DNA of 64,000 nucleotides from Pseudokineococcus lusitanus (GTDB taxonomy: Bacteria; Actinomycetota; Actinomycetes; Actinomycetales; Quadrisphaeraceae), in NCBI RefSeq assembly GCF_003751265.1, contig NZ_RJKN01000002.1:496001-560000 (forward strand), in the 5' to 3' direction. Made by a program: the position numbers and the translations under genes. The notes under the pieces were generated by a model. The model had not been told where the DNA came from. It saw nothing but the letters and a program-made list of their open reading frames with translations, and did no database searches. The first letter of the stretch is position 1, and the number at the start of each line of letters is the position of its first letter. This document shows positions 41,661 through 51,206 of this stretch, piece by piece.

Positions 41661-42629
41661 ATGCTGAGCCTGGACCAGGTCCGCTGCTTCGTCGCCGTCG
41701 CCGAGGAGCTGCACTTCGGCCGCGCCGCGGAGCGCCTGCGGATGACGCAGCCGCCGCTGAGCCGTGCGGTGCAGAAGCTCGAGCGGTCCGTCGGCGCGCT
41801 GCTGCTGGACCGGGACAACCGCGGCGTCCGCCTCACGGCCGCGGGCGAGGTCTTCCTCGTGGAGGCGCGCCGGCTCCTGGACCTCGCGGACGCCGCTCCC
41901 GTGCAGGCCCGCCGGGTCGCCGACGGCAGCCGCGGCACGCTCCGCGTCGGCTTCACCGCGGCGTCGGCGTACAAGGTGCTCGGGGACCTGCTCGACCGGC
42001 TCTCCACGGGCCTGCCGGACCTCGACCTGGAGCTCGTCGAGCTGGTCACCCGCGAGCAGGTGGCCGCCCTCGCGGGCGGCGAGCTCGACCTCGGGCTCGC
42101 CCGTCCGCCCTTCGACCGGACCGCCTTCGCCTCGCGGCTGCTGCGCCGCGAGCGCGTCCTCGTGGCCCTGCCGCCCGGGCACCCCCTCGCCGCCCCGACG
42201 GAGGACGCCGCCCCGGCCGCCCGTCGGGCGCCGGACGGCCCGCCGCTGGAGCCGGAGCTGCTCGCCGACGAGCGGCTCGTCCTCTACTCGCCGACGCAGG
42301 CGCGCTACTTCTACGACCTCGTCGTGGGCCTGGCGCCCGTGCGGCACGAGAACGTCGTCCACACGGTCAGCCAGGTCCACTCGATGCTCCTGCTCGTGCA
42401 GGCCGGGCGCGGCGTCGCGCTCGTCCCCGAGTCGGCCCTGGCCCTCGGCCTCGAGGGCGTCACGTACCGCGTCCTGCGCACGCGGCGCCCGGAGCCCGTC
42501 GAGCTCCACCTCCTGTGGTCGCGCGACGCCACGAATCCGGCGCTGCCGCGCGCCCTCGAGGTGCTGGCCGGGCCCGCCGCGACCCGACGGGCGTCCGCGA
42601 CGGCGGCAGGTGGGACGCCTCCGGCGTGA
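41661..42629 (+). CDS. LysR family regulator of aldarate locus
   Basis: This 322-residue LysR protein has the HTH SLDQVRCFVAVAEELHFGRA and MTQPPLSRAVQKLE, and an effector domain ending in HLLWSRDATNPALPRALEVL. It is flanked by the transporter (divergent) and the catabolic genes (same strand), so it is probably the aldarate-responsive activator. The ATG at 41661 gives the standard N-terminus; a TACCGT box lies 9 bases before it. Confidence 0.92.
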   Translation: MLSLDQVRCFVAVAEELHFGRAAERLRMTQPPLSRAVQKLERSVGALLLDRDNRGVRLTAAGEVFLVEARRLLDLADAAPVQARRVADGSRGTLRVGFTAASAYKVLGDLLDRLSTGLPDLDLELVELVTREQVAALAGGELDLGLARPPFDRTAFASRLLRRERVLVALPPGHPLAAPTEDAAPAARRAPDGPPLEPELLADERLVLYSPTQARYFYDLVVGLAPVRHENVVHTVSQVHSMLLLVQAGRGVALVPESALALGLEGVTYRVLRTRRPEPVELHLLWSRDATNPALPRALEVLAGPAATRRASATAAGGTPPA

Positions 42630-42646
42630 TGCCCTCCGGGTATCAC
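42626..42646. promoter_or_regulatory. operator palindrome before kdgD operon
   Basis: GTGATGCCC-TCC-GGGTATCAC is a 9-3-9 palindrome with one mismatch that overlaps the lysR stop codon. It is 18 bases upstream of the proposed kdgD promoter and shares GATGCC with the site at 41610. Confidence 0.6.
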
Positions 42647-42664
42647 GTCATGCACATCTCCTCA

Positions 42665-42694
42665 TGGACAGGCATCGTCGGACGTTCCTACGGT
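42665..42694 (+). promoter_or_regulatory. probable kdgD operon promoter
   Basis: TGGACA, an 18-base spacer and TACGGT form a housekeeping-type promoter. The start would fall near 42701, leaving a leader of about 43 bases before the kdgD GTG. Confidence 0.5.
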
Positions 42695-42743
42695 GCTCGG
42701 ACCACGCCGTCGTGAGGCGTGGCACCGACGCCTGGAGGCCCCC

Positions 42744-43718
42744 GTGACCGTGCCCGACGCCGCCCCGCCGGCCGTCCGCCCCTCGGCCCGCCGGCCGGCC
42801 ATGTCGCCGCAGGAGCTCAAGGAGCAGCTGCCGACCGGCCTGCTCTCCTTCCCGGTGACGCACTTCGACGACGACCTCCAGGTGGACGAGCGCCGCTACC
42901 GCGAGCACCTCGCGTGGCTGTCGGAGTTCCCCGTCGCCGGCCTCTTCGCCGCCGGCGGCACGGGCGAGGGCTTCTCGCTGTCCCTGCCCGAGGTGGACCG
43001 GGTCGTCCGCGCGGCCGTCGACGAGGCCGCCGGCCGGGTGCCCGTGCTCGCCCCCGCCGCGGGCAGCACCGTCAACGCCGTCGCGATGGCGCGCGCCGCG
43101 CAGGAGGCGGGGGCCGACGGGCTCCTGCTCATGCCGCCCTACCTCACCGAGGCCAGCCAGGAGGGCCTCGTCGAGCACGTCAGCGCCGTCTGCGCCGCGA
43201 GCGACCTGGGCGTCGTCGTCTACAGCCGCGCCAACGCCGTGCTGGGCGACCTCACGGTCGACGTCGTCGCCGACCGCAACCCCACGCTCATCGGCCTCAA
43301 GGACGGCGTCGGCGACGTCGAGCGCATGACCCGCACCTACGCGCGGCTCGGCGACCGCCTCGTCTACGTCGGGGGCCTGCCGACGGCGGAGACCTTCGCG
43401 CTCCCGCTGCTCGAGCTCGGCGTCAGCACCTACTCGTCGGCCATCTTCAACTTCGCGCCGGCCTGGGCGCTCGACTTCTTCGCCGCCGTCCGCGCCCACG
43501 ACCGGGCGGGCGTCTACCAGCGGCTCAACGACTTCGTCATCCCCTACCTCGACATCCGGGACCGCCGCCGCGGCTACGCGGTCTCGATCATCAAGGCCGG
43601 CCTCACGGCCGTGGGCCGCCACGGCGGGCGGGTGCGACCGCCGCTCACCGACCTCGCCGAGCACGAGGTGGCCGAGCTGGCCGCGCTCGTCGGCCGCCTG
43701 GCACCCGCCCCCGCCTGA
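42744..43718 (+). CDS. kdgD: 5-dehydro-4-deoxyglucarate dehydratase
   Basis: This 324-residue DapA-superfamily enzyme converts 5-keto-4-deoxyglucarate to 2,5-dioxovalerate (2-oxoglutarate semialdehyde) with loss of carbon dioxide and water. It has [18 protein letters not shown], the catalytic Tyr region [11 protein letters not shown] and the Schiff-base Lys in [10 protein letters not shown]. The GTG follows TGGAGG. It is the first gene of the catabolic operon kdgD, dehydrogenase, gudD, galactarate-type dehydratase. Confidence 0.92.
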   Translation: MTVPDAAPPAVRPSARRPAMSPQELKEQLPTGLLSFPVTHFDDDLQVDERRYREHLAWLSEFPVAGLFAAGGTGEGFSLSLPEVDRVVRAAVDEAAGRVPVLAPAAGSTVNAVAMARAAQEAGADGLLLMPPYLTEASQEGLVEHVSAVCAASDLGVVVYSRANAVLGDLTVDVVADRNPTLIGLKDGVGDVERMTRTYARLGDRLVYVGGLPTAETFALPLLELGVSTYSSAIFNFAPAWALDFFAAVRAHDRAGVYQRLNDFVIPYLDIRDRRRGYAVSIIKAGLTAVGRHGGRVRPPLTDLAEHEVAELAALVGRLAPAPA

Positions 43719-43759
43719 CCGGCCCGCCGGCCACCGACCGCACCCCCCGAGGAGCCCCC

Positions 43760-45388
43760 GTGACGACCGCCTCCCCCACCACCTCCGCCCCCGCCGTGAC
43801 CGGCGTGTCCCTCGTGGCCGGGGAGGAGGTGCGCGGCGACGCCGGCGAGCTGCGCGCCGTCGACCCGCGCACGGGCGAGGCGACCGGCCCGATCTTCGCG
43901 CTCGTCGGCCCCGACGCCGTGGAGCGGGCGTGCCGCGCGGCCGCCGAGGCGTTCCCCGTCTACCGCGACCTCGCCCCCGCCGACCGCGCCGCCTTCCTGC
44001 GGCGCGCGGCCGACGAGGTCGACGCCCTCGGGGACCTCCTCACCCGGACCGGCTCCCTCGAGACTGGCCTCCCCGAGGCCCGCCTCGAGGGCGAGCGCGC
44101 CCGCACCGTGGGCCAGCTGCGGCTCCTGGCCGACGTCGTCGAGCAGGGCGACCACCTGGGGGCCCGCCTCGACACCGCGCTGCCCGACCGCACGCCGCTG
44201 CCCCGCCCCGACCTGCGGCTGGTCAAGGTGCCGGTCGGGCCGGTCGCCGTCTTCGGAGCCAGCAACTTCCCTCTCGCCTTCTCCGTCGGGGGCGGCGACA
44301 CGGCGGCCGCGCTGGCCGCCGGCTGCCCCGTCGTCGTCAAGGCGCACGGCGCGCACCCGGGGACCTCCGAGCTCGTCGGCCGGGCGATCACCCGGGCCGT
44401 CGCGGCCTCGGGCCTGCCGGCCGGGGTGTTCTCGCTCGTCTTCGGGCCCGGGAGCCAGGTCGGGCAGGCGCTCGTGGCCGACCCCCGCATCGCGTCGGTC
44501 GGCTTCACCGGCTCGCGCGCCGGGGGCCGCGCGCTGATGGGGACGGCGGCGGCGCGGCCCGTGCCGATCCCCGTCCACGCGGAGATGTCGGCGGTCAACC
44601 CGGTCGTCGTCCTGCCCGGCGCGCTCGACGAGCCCGCGGCGCTGGCCACCGCCTTCGTCGGGTCGCTCACGCTCGGCGCGGGGCAGTTCTGCACGAACCC
44701 CGGCGTCCTGCTGCTCCCGGCCGGCGGGGCGGGCGACGCCTTCGTCGCGGCCGCGGCGGCCGCGGTGGCCGACGCCACCGGCCAGCCGATGCTCACCGGC
44801 GGCATCGCGGACGCGTGCCGCCGCGGCACCGCCGCGCTCGTCGACCACGACGACGTCGAGGAGGTGGCGGCGGGCGGCACCGGCGCCGGGCCCAACGCCC
44901 CCGGTCCCCGGCTGCTCAGCACCACGGCGGCCGCGTACCGCGACCGGCCCGAGCTGCAGGAGGAGGTCTTCGGCGCCGTCGCCCTCCTCGTCCGCTACGG
45001 CTCGGACGACGAGCTGCTCGACGCGCTGCGCGCCACACAGGGGCAGCTGACCGCCACCCTCCACGCGGGTCCGGCGGACGGCGCGGACGCGGCCCTCGTC
45101 GAGCAGGTCGTGCCCCTGCTCGTCGAGCGCGCCGGCCGCGTGCTCTTCGGGGGCTGGCCGACGGGTGTCGAGGTCTCGCACGCGATGGTCCACGGCGGGC
45201 CCTGGCCCGCGACGTCGGACGGCCGCACGACGTCGGTCGGCACCCTCGCCGTCGACCGGTTCCTCCGCCCCGTCTGCTACCAGTCGGCCCCGCAGGACGT
45301 CCTCCCGCCGTCGCTGCGCGACGACAACCCCTGGCACCTGACGCGCCGTGTCGACGGCGTGCTGCGCCGCCCGGAGGAGCAGGCATGA
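43760..45388 (+). CDS. 2,5-dioxovalerate (2-oxoglutarate semialdehyde) dehydrogenase
   Basis: This 542-residue aldehyde dehydrogenase would oxidise the KdgD product to 2-oxoglutarate, feeding the TCA cycle. It has [18 protein letters not shown] (cofactor binding), [13 protein letters not shown], the catalytic Glu in HAEMSAVNP and the catalytic Cys in [10 protein letters not shown]. This [14 protein letters not shown] form is typical of the NADP-dependent dioxovalerate subgroup. AGGAG precedes the GTG. Its stop overlaps the ATG of gudD (ATGA). Confidence 0.9.
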   Translation: MTTASPTTSAPAVTGVSLVAGEEVRGDAGELRAVDPRTGEATGPIFALVGPDAVERACRAAAEAFPVYRDLAPADRAAFLRRAADEVDALGDLLTRTGSLETGLPEARLEGERARTVGQLRLLADVVEQGDHLGARLDTALPDRTPLPRPDLRLVKVPVGPVAVFGASNFPLAFSVGGGDTAAALAAGCPVVVKAHGAHPGTSELVGRAITRAVAASGLPAGVFSLVFGPGSQVGQALVADPRIASVGFTGSRAGGRALMGTAAARPVPIPVHAEMSAVNPVVVLPGALDEPAALATAFVGSLTLGAGQFCTNPGVLLLPAGGAGDAFVAAAAAAVADATGQPMLTGGIADACRRGTAALVDHDDVEEVAAGGTGAGPNAPGPRLLSTTAAAYRDRPELQEEVFGAVALLVRYGSDDELLDALRATQGQLTATLHAGPADGADAALVEQVVPLLVERAGRVLFGGWPTGVEVSHAMVHGGPWPATSDGRTTSVGTLAVDRFLRPVCYQSAPQDVLPPSLRDDNPWHLTRRVDGVLRRPEEQA

Positions 45389-46710
45389 GCACGCCCACCG
45401 TCGCCCGCGTCGAGGTCGTCCCCGTCGCCGGGCACGACTCCATGCTGCTCAACCTCTCCGGCGCGCACGCCCCCTTCTTCACCCGCAACGTCGTGGTCCT
45501 CACCGACTCCTCCGGCGCGACCGGCCTCGGCGAGGTCCCCGGCGGGGAGGCCATCCGCCGCACGGTCGAGGACGCCGCCGAGCTGCTCCTCGGGGAGCCC
45601 GTGGGGCGCGCCGGCTCGCTGCTGCGGCAGGTGGCCACCGCCTTCGCCGGGCGCGACGCCGGCGGCCGCGGCCTGCAGACCTTCGACCTCCGCACCACCG
45701 TCCACGCGGTGACCGGGCTCGAGTCGGCGCTGCTCGACCTGCTGGGGCAGCACCTCGGCGTCCCCGTGGCCGAGCTCCTCGGCGAGGGGCAGCAGCGCCG
45801 CGAGGTCCCGGTGCTGGGCTACCTCTTCTACGTCGGCGACCACGCGGGCAGCGGGCTGCCCTACGTCGTCGAGGACGCCCCGGCCGACGACTGGGAGCGC
45901 CTGCGCCGGCAGCCGGCCCTGACCCCGGACGCCGTCGTCGCGCTCGCCCGTGCGGCGCAGGAGCGCTACGGCTTCGCGGACTTCAAGCTCAAGGGCGGCG
46001 TGCTCCCGGGCGAGCAGGAGGTCGAGGCCGTCCGCGCCCTCGCCGCGGCCTTCCCCGACGCCCGCGTCACCCTCGACCCCAACGGCGGGTGGCTGCTCGA
46101 GGACGCCGTCCGCCTGCTGGGCGACCTGCACGGCGTCCTCGCCTACGCCGAGGACCCGGTGGGCGCCGAGGGCGGCTTCTCCGGCCGCGAGGTCATGGCC
46201 GAGTTCCGCCGCCGCACCGGCCTGCCGACGGCGACGAACATGGTCGCGACCGACTGGCGCCAGATGGCGCACGCGGTGCGCTCGGCCGCCGTCGACATCC
46301 CGCTCGCGGACCCGCACTTCTGGACGATGCGCGGCTCCGTGCGCGTCGCCCAGCTGTGCCAGGACTTCGGCCTGACGTGGGGGTCGCACTCCAACAACCA
46401 CTTCGACATCTCGCTGGCGATGTTCGCCCACGTGGGAGCCGCGGCGCCGGGCGACATCACCGCGCTCGACACCCACTGGGTCTGGCAGGACGGCCAGGCC
46501 CTCACGACGGCACCGATGCCGATCACCGACGGGCACCTCACGGTGACCGACGCGCCGGGCCTCGGCCTCGAGCTCGACCGCGAGGCGCTCGCCGCCGCGC
46601 ACGAGACCTACCGCGAGCACGGGCTCGGCGCGCGCGACGACGCCGTCGCCATGCAGCACCTCGTGCCCGGCTGGTCCTTCGACCCGAAGCGGCCCGCGCT
46701 CGTCCGCTGA
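45385..46710 (+). CDS. gudD: glucarate dehydratase
   Basis: This 441-residue enolase-superfamily enzyme dehydrates D-glucarate (and often L-idarate) to 5-keto-4-deoxyglucarate. The N-terminus [19 protein letters not shown] is characteristic. The proton-shuttle KxK lies in [10 protein letters not shown], metal ligands are in [12 protein letters not shown] and ATNMVATDW, and the catalytic His in GSHSNNHFD. It is translationally coupled to the upstream dehydrogenase. The length is normal. Confidence 0.94.
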   Translation: MSTPTVARVEVVPVAGHDSMLLNLSGAHAPFFTRNVVVLTDSSGATGLGEVPGGEAIRRTVEDAAELLLGEPVGRAGSLLRQVATAFAGRDAGGRGLQTFDLRTTVHAVTGLESALLDLLGQHLGVPVAELLGEGQQRREVPVLGYLFYVGDHAGSGLPYVVEDAPADDWERLRRQPALTPDAVVALARAAQERYGFADFKLKGGVLPGEQEVEAVRALAAAFPDARVTLDPNGGWLLEDAVRLLGDLHGVLAYAEDPVGAEGGFSGREVMAEFRRRTGLPTATNMVATDWRQMAHAVRSAAVDIPLADPHFWTMRGSVRVAQLCQDFGLTWGSHSNNHFDISLAMFAHVGAAAPGDITALDTHWVWQDGQALTTAPMPITDGHLTVTDAPGLGLELDREALAAAHETYREHGLGARDDAVAMQHLVPGWSFDPKRPALVR

Positions 46711-46785
46711 CCGGCCGGCCCGCACCACCGGCCCGCCCCGCACCACCGCTCGCGCCCGCCCCGCCCACCGCCGCCCGGAGGACCC

Positions 46786-47964
46786 GTGACCACGTCGACC
46801 GCCCCCACCGTCCCCGACACCCGCCCGTCGCGGGCCGCCGCCGTCGTCGACCGGATCACCGGCGTGACGCTGTCGTCGGTGACGCTGCCGCTGGCGAACC
46901 CCATCAGCGACGCGAAGGTCTTCACCGGCCGGCAGAAGCCGATGACCGAGGTCGTCGTCCTCGTGGCGGAGATCCGCACCGAGTCCGGCCTCGAGGGCTT
47001 CGGCTTCGGGTACTCCAAGCGCGCCGGCGGCCCCGCCCAGCTCGCCCACGCCGTCGAGGTGGCGCCGGAGCTGATCGGCGAGGACCCCAGCGACATCGCC
47101 CGGCTGTGGACGAAGCTCGTCTGGGCCGGCGCGTCCGTCGGCCGCAGCGGCGCGTCGACGCAGGCCGTCGCCGCGATCGACGTGGCCCTGTGGGACCTCA
47201 AGGCCAAGCGGGCGGGGCTGCCGCTGGCCAAGCTGCTCGGCGCCCACCGGGACTCGGTCCGCTGCTACGACACCTCGGGCGGCTTCCTCCACGAGACGAT
47301 CGAGCAGGTGTGCGACAACGCGACCCGCACGCTCGAGGCCGGCATCGGCGCCCTGAAGATCAAGGTCGGGCTGCCCGACACCGCCGAGGACGTCCGTCGC
47401 GTCACGGCGCTGCGCGAGCACGTCGGCCCCGACGTGCCGCTCATGGTCGACGCCAACCAGCAGTGGGACCGGGCCCGCGCCGTCCGCGCCGTCCGCGCCC
47501 TCGAGCCGCTCGACCTCGTGTGGGTCGAGGAGCCGCTCGACGCGTACGACGCCGAGGGCCACGCCGACCTCGCGCGCACCTTCGACACCCCCATCGCCTC
47601 CGGCGAGATGCTCACGAGCGTCGCCGAGCACCTCGAGCTCGTGCGGCACCGCGCGGTCGACGTCATCCAGCCGGACGCGCCGCGGATCGGCGGCATCACG
47701 CAGTTCCTCAAGCTGGCGACCGTCGCGGAGCAGCACCACCTCACGCTCGCCCCGCACTTCGCGATGGAGATCCACCTCCACCTCGCCGCGGCGTACGCGC
47801 ACGAGCCGTGGGTCGAGCACTTCGACTGGTTCGCACCGCTCTTCCACGAGGAGCTGGAGACCTCCGGCGGCCGCATGCACCTGTCCGACCGCCCGGGCCT
47901 CGGCGTCACGCCCACCGACCGGCTGCGGGCGTGGACGACGCGGTCGGTGACCGTCGGGGCCTGA
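46786..47964 (+). CDS. enolase-superfamily dehydratase, L-talarate/galactarate type
   Basis: This 392-residue mandelate-racemase-group protein has the KxK motif in ALKIKVG, metal ligands in MVDANQQWD, WVEEPLDAYD and ASGEML, and the catalytic His in TLAPHFAMEIH. The N-terminus (LPLANPISDAKVFTGRQKPM) resembles talarate/galactarate dehydratases. It would extend the operon to galactarate, whose product also enters KdgD. The exact diastereomer preference is inferred. GGAGG precedes the GTG. A 75-base gap separates it from gudD. Confidence 0.88.
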   Translation: MTTSTAPTVPDTRPSRAAAVVDRITGVTLSSVTLPLANPISDAKVFTGRQKPMTEVVVLVAEIRTESGLEGFGFGYSKRAGGPAQLAHAVEVAPELIGEDPSDIARLWTKLVWAGASVGRSGASTQAVAAIDVALWDLKAKRAGLPLAKLLGAHRDSVRCYDTSGGFLHETIEQVCDNATRTLEAGIGALKIKVGLPDTAEDVRRVTALREHVGPDVPLMVDANQQWDRARAVRAVRALEPLDLVWVEEPLDAYDAEGHADLARTFDTPIASGEMLTSVAEHLELVRHRAVDVIQPDAPRIGGITQFLKLATVAEQHHLTLAPHFAMEIHLHLAAAYAHEPWVEHFDWFAPLFHEELETSGGRMHLSDRPGLGVTPTDRLRAWTTRSVTVGA

Positions 47965-47976
47965 GCCCTGCCGGCG

Positions 47977-48012
47977 GCGCGGCCGGCCCTGCTCACCCGG
48001 GGCCGGCCGCGC
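47977..48012. terminator. bidirectional hairpin terminator
   Basis: A perfect 13-base stem GCGCGGCCGGCCC with a 10-base loop follows the catabolic operon and overlaps the end of the convergent AraC gene. Confidence 0.72.
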
Positions 48013-48856
48013 CCGCCCGCTGCTGGGCCGCGAACCGTCCCGGAGTCTGCCCGGTGACGCGGGAGAAGTCCCGCACGAGGTGCGCCTGGTCCGCGTAGCC
48101 CAGTGCGGCGGCCACCTCGGCCTGCGTCGTCCGCCCGTCGCGCAGCAGGCCGACGGCCTCGTGGAGCCGCCGGCGCTGGACGAGCCACTTCGGCGTCAGC
48201 CCCACCCGGCGGTGCACGAGCCGCTGCAGGGCCCGCTCGGACAGCCCCGTCCCCGCGCACACCTGCGCGACGCGGGTGATGTCGGTCCGCCCCTCGACGA
48301 GGGCGACCACCCGGTCGACGAGCTCGCCCTCCGCGTCCACGGGCAGCAGGGGGCGCAGGAGGTCGCCGTACGCGGCCCGCACCTCGGCGTGCGCCGCGTC
48401 GCCGTGCGGGTCGGCGGCCATCGCCGTCCGGACGCGGTCGACGAGCCGCGCGCCGTCGGCGCCCAGCACGTCGACGAGGTCGGCCGTCCGGTCGACGAGC
48501 CCGGCGAGCGGCTGCCGGGCGACGAGGAGCCCCGCCGCGGGCGTGAGCATGACGCCGGCCGCCCACCCGTCGCCCGCGAGGACCGTCGTCGACATCCCCG
48601 ACGTCACGCCGACGAGGTGGGCGTACGTCGGCGTGACGACGAGGAGGCACACCGGGTGCTGCAGGACCCGCTGCGGCGCCTCGCGGTCGGGCGGCACCGA
48701 CCAGACAGGCAGCCAGAACCGCCGGACGAGCGGCGCGAGGTCGGGCGCGGGCGGGTAGCGGTGGATGCGGTGGGACGTGTCGCCGGGCTCGCGCAGGTGC
48801 GCCCGCTCGACGTCGTCGGGCCGCCCGCCCGCGGGGCCGCTGGTGTCGGGTTCCAT
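47993..48856 (-). CDS. AraC family transcriptional regulator
   Basis: This 287-residue regulator has a C-terminal double HTH: ITRVAQVCAGTGLSERALQR, then TTQAEVAAALGYADQAHLVR and DFSRVTGQTPGRF. The N-terminal sensing domain includes RRFWLPVWSVPPDREAPQ and VCLLVVTPTYAHLVGV, like DUF6597-type domains. It is divergent from the MDMPI-like gene at 48896 by only 39 bases and may control it. Confidence 0.89.
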   Translation of the reverse strand: MEPDTSGPAGGRPDDVERAHLREPGDTSHRIHRYPPAPDLAPLVRRFWLPVWSVPPDREAPQRVLQHPVCLLVVTPTYAHLVGVTSGMSTTVLAGDGWAAGVMLTPAAGLLVARQPLAGLVDRTADLVDVLGADGARLVDRVRTAMAADPHGDAAHAEVRAAYGDLLRPLLPVDAEGELVDRVVALVEGRTDITRVAQVCAGTGLSERALQRLVHRRVGLTPKWLVQRRRLHEAVGLLRDGRTTQAEVAAALGYADQAHLVRDFSRVTGQTPGRFAAQQRAGAAGPG

Positions 48857-48895
48857 CAAGACCCAGCCTGCCGCGCCTCCCTAGCGTCCGGCGGC

Positions 48896-49492
48896 ATGAC
48901 GACCCCCTCGGCTCCCTCCGCCGTCCCGACCGGCTCCCCGAGCGACGTCCGGGCGGACTACCTCGCCGCCGACCGCCGGCTGACGGCCCTGCTCGACGGC
49001 GTCGACGACGCCGGGTGGGCGTCGCCCTCGCCGTGCGAGGGCTGGGCCGCCCGCGACGTCGTGGCGCACCTCGTGGAGACCCAGCGCTCCTTCTGCGCCG
49101 AGCACGGCGTCGACCTCGGCGCCGCGGCGGACGTGCGGGCCGACCCGGCGGGCGCCTGGCGGGCGCACGCGGACGCGGTGGCGACGGCGCTCGAGGACCC
49201 CGCCGTCCCGGCCACGCCCTTCGACGGCTTCTTCGGCCCGACGACGCTCGGCGAGGCGCTCGGCCGCTTCTACGTGTGGGACATGGTCGTCCACCGCTGG
49301 GACGTCGCCCGCGCCGTCGGCGACCCGGCCGGCGCCACCTTCACGCCGGACGAGCTGCTGACGCTCGAGGTGGGCGCCGACTCCTTCGGCCCGGCCCTGC
49401 ACCTGGACGGCATCTGCCGCGCCGGGGTCGAGGCGCCCGCGGGCGCGTCCCGCGAGGTGCGCCTGCTCGCCCGGCTGGGCCGGACCGCCTGA
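48896..49492 (+). CDS. TIGR03086/maleylpyruvate isomerase N-terminal-like protein
   Basis: This 198-residue DinB-like four-helix protein matches the TIGR03086 group: LTALLDGVDDAGWASPSPCE, RDVVAHLVETQRSF with a metal-ligand His, and FYVWDMVVHRWDVARAVG with a second His. Relatives use mycothiol as thiol cofactor, though this one's reaction is unknown. A TAGCGT box 8 bases before the ATG suggests a leaderless transcript. It is divergent from the AraC regulator. Confidence 0.85.
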   Translation: MTTPSAPSAVPTGSPSDVRADYLAADRRLTALLDGVDDAGWASPSPCEGWAARDVVAHLVETQRSFCAEHGVDLGAAADVRADPAGAWRAHADAVATALEDPAVPATPFDGFFGPTTLGEALGRFYVWDMVVHRWDVARAVGDPAGATFTPDELLTLEVGADSFGPALHLDGICRAGVEAPAGASREVRLLARLGRTA

Positions 49493-49505
49493 CCCGGCCC
49501 GCGCG

Positions 49506-50252
49506 TCAGCGCACGAGCGCGCTGACCACCGACGGCGGGACGACGAGGTCGGCGCGCTCGCGGCTGCCGGCCGCGAGCGCGGCGTCGGGGTCGTCGACGG
49601 CGGCCATCCACGCGGTGGCCTCCTCGCGGCTCTTGCCGAACTCGACGTGGCGGGCGAGCAGGCGCTCCTCGCGGGCGCCCTCCTCGGCGTCGACGTACCA
49701 GACCTCGTCGAGGAGCTCCCCGCACGCGGACCAGGGCCCCTCCTCGAGCAGGAGGTAGTTGCCCTCCGTGACGACGAGGCGCGCGCCCGCCGGGACGGGC
49801 ACCGCGCCGGCGAGCGCCTGCTCGAGGTCGCGCTCGAAGGCGGGCGCGTAGACGACGTCCTCGTCGGCCGCGCGCAGCCGTCGCAGGAGGGCCACGTAGC
49901 CGCCGGCGTCGAAGGTCGGCGGCGTGCCCTTGCGGTCCCGCAGCCCCAGGCGCTCGAGCTCGACGTCGGCGAGGTGGAAGCCGTCCATGGGCACCTGCAC
50001 GGCGGCCGGCCCCTCGACGGTGCCCGTGCCGCGCAGCCGCGCGTCGGCCGCGGCCACGAGCGCCTGCGCGAGCGTCGTCTTCCCGGCGGCGGGGGCTCCC
50101 GCGACCCCGACGAGGACGCGCCCGCCGCCGGCGGCGTCGACGAGCGCGACCACCCGCTCGACGAGGTCGTCCAGCGTCGACGGCACCGCCGGCGCCTCCC
50201 CGGCGACGACCCCCGCGGCCGTGCCCCGGCCGTCCTCGTCGACCTCGTGCAT
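49506..50252 (-). CDS. P-loop nucleoside/sugar kinase family protein
   Basis: This 248-residue kinase has Walker A GVAGAPAAGKTTLAQAL, then VPMDGFHLADVELERLGLRD and RKGTPPTFDAGGYVALLRRL, and LVVTEGNYLLLEEGPW. The pattern fits the uridine kinase-like group that includes FrcK-type fructose kinases in polyol operons. AGGAGG precedes the ATG. It is divergent from an SDR gene at 50316, in a polyol-oxidation neighbourhood, so a sugar substrate is favoured; this is inference. Confidence 0.82.
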   Translation of the reverse strand: MHEVDEDGRGTAAGVVAGEAPAVPSTLDDLVERVVALVDAAGGGRVLVGVAGAPAAGKTTLAQALVAAADARLRGTGTVEGPAAVQVPMDGFHLADVELERLGLRDRKGTPPTFDAGGYVALLRRLRAADEDVVYAPAFERDLEQALAGAVPVPAGARLVVTEGNYLLLEEGPWSACGELLDEVWYVDAEEGAREERLLARHVEFGKSREEATAWMAAVDDPDAALAAGSRERADLVVPPSVVSALVR

Positions 50253-50315
50253 GCGTCCTCCTCGACGTCCGGTGCGCCCGCCGGGCGCGGGCGAGGACGA
50301 CCGTAGGGTGCCGGG

Positions 50316-51077
50316 ATGTCGCAGCACCTCCGGGGATCGGTCGTCGTCGTCACGGGCGGCGGGCGGGGCATCGGCCTCGCCTGCGCCGAGCGGGTCGCAC
50401 GGGCGGGCGCCGACGTCGCCCTGCTCGACCTCCTGCCCGAGGTGGAGTCCGTCGCAGCGGCTCTCCCGACGCCGTCGCCCGCCGTGGGCGTCGCCGCGGA
50501 CGTCACCGACCCGGCGTCCGTCGCCGCCGCGCTCGACGAGGTCTCCGCCCGCCTCGGCCGCCCCACCGCCCTCGTCCACGCGGCCGGCACGGCGCTCGTC
50601 GGCGACGCGCTGACGACGTCGGTCGAGGACTTCGAGCGCGTCCTGCGCGTCAACCTCACGGGCACCTTCGTCACGGCCCAGGCCTTCGCCCGGCTCTGCG
50701 TGGCGGCGGGGCAGCCGGGCGACGTCGTCGCCATCGCCTCGATGTCCGCCCGCGTCGTCAACGTGCCGCAGCGCCAGAGCGCCTACAACGCGTCGAAGGC
50801 GGGCGTCGAGGCGCTCGTCCGCTCGCTCGCCGTCGAGTGGGCCGACCTCGGGGTCCGCGTCAACGGCGTCTCCCCCGGCTACGTCGCCACGGAGCAGACG
50901 CTCGGCGTCCTCGAGGGCGACCCGGCGACGGCGGACGCCTGGCGCTCGCGGATCCCGCTGGGCGACGTCGCGCAGCCCGACGACGTCGCGGGCGTGGTCG
51001 AGTTCCTGCTGTCCCCGGCCTCGCGGTACGTGCTCGGGCAGTGCCTGCTCGTCGACGGCGGCTACACCGCCCTCTGA
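50316..51077 (+). CDS. short-chain dehydrogenase, polyol-type
   Basis: This 253-residue SDR has TGGGRGIG, HAAGTALVGDA (in place of NNAG), an active-site Ser in VAIASMSARVV and YNASK. The C-terminus has RVNGVSPGYVATEQ and LVDGGYTAL. It resembles polyol or sugar dehydrogenases such as sorbitol and galactitol dehydrogenases. TAGGGT lies 6 bases before the ATG (leaderless type). It is divergent from the kinase gene. Confidence 0.87.
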   Translation: MSQHLRGSVVVVTGGGRGIGLACAERVARAGADVALLDLLPEVESVAAALPTPSPAVGVAADVTDPASVAAALDEVSARLGRPTALVHAAGTALVGDALTTSVEDFERVLRVNLTGTFVTAQAFARLCVAAGQPGDVVAIASMSARVVNVPQRQSAYNASKAGVEALVRSLAVEWADLGVRVNGVSPGYVATEQTLGVLEGDPATADAWRSRIPLGDVAQPDDVAGVVEFLLSPASRYVLGQCLLVDGGYTAL

Positions 51078-51122
51078 CCCCGGCCCTTCCCGCCGCAGCC
51101 CCTTTCCGGCCTGCCGTCCCCA

Positions 51123-51189
51123 CCCGCGACGTGTGGCCATGACGCGGCCCGGGGCCCGCCCTTCCCGCGACGTGTGGCCATGTCGCGGG
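51123..51189. repeat. 41-base-spaced direct repeat and hairpin between convergent SDR genes
   Basis: The 19-base sequence CCCGCGACGTGTGGCCATG occurs at 51123 and 51164. The second copy continues into GTCGCGGG, forming an 8-base stem with a 10-base loop (51164-51189). The hairpin is a likely terminator; the direct repeat is unexplained. Confidence 0.7.
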
Positions 51190-51206
51190 AGAGGGCGGGC
51201 GGGGTG

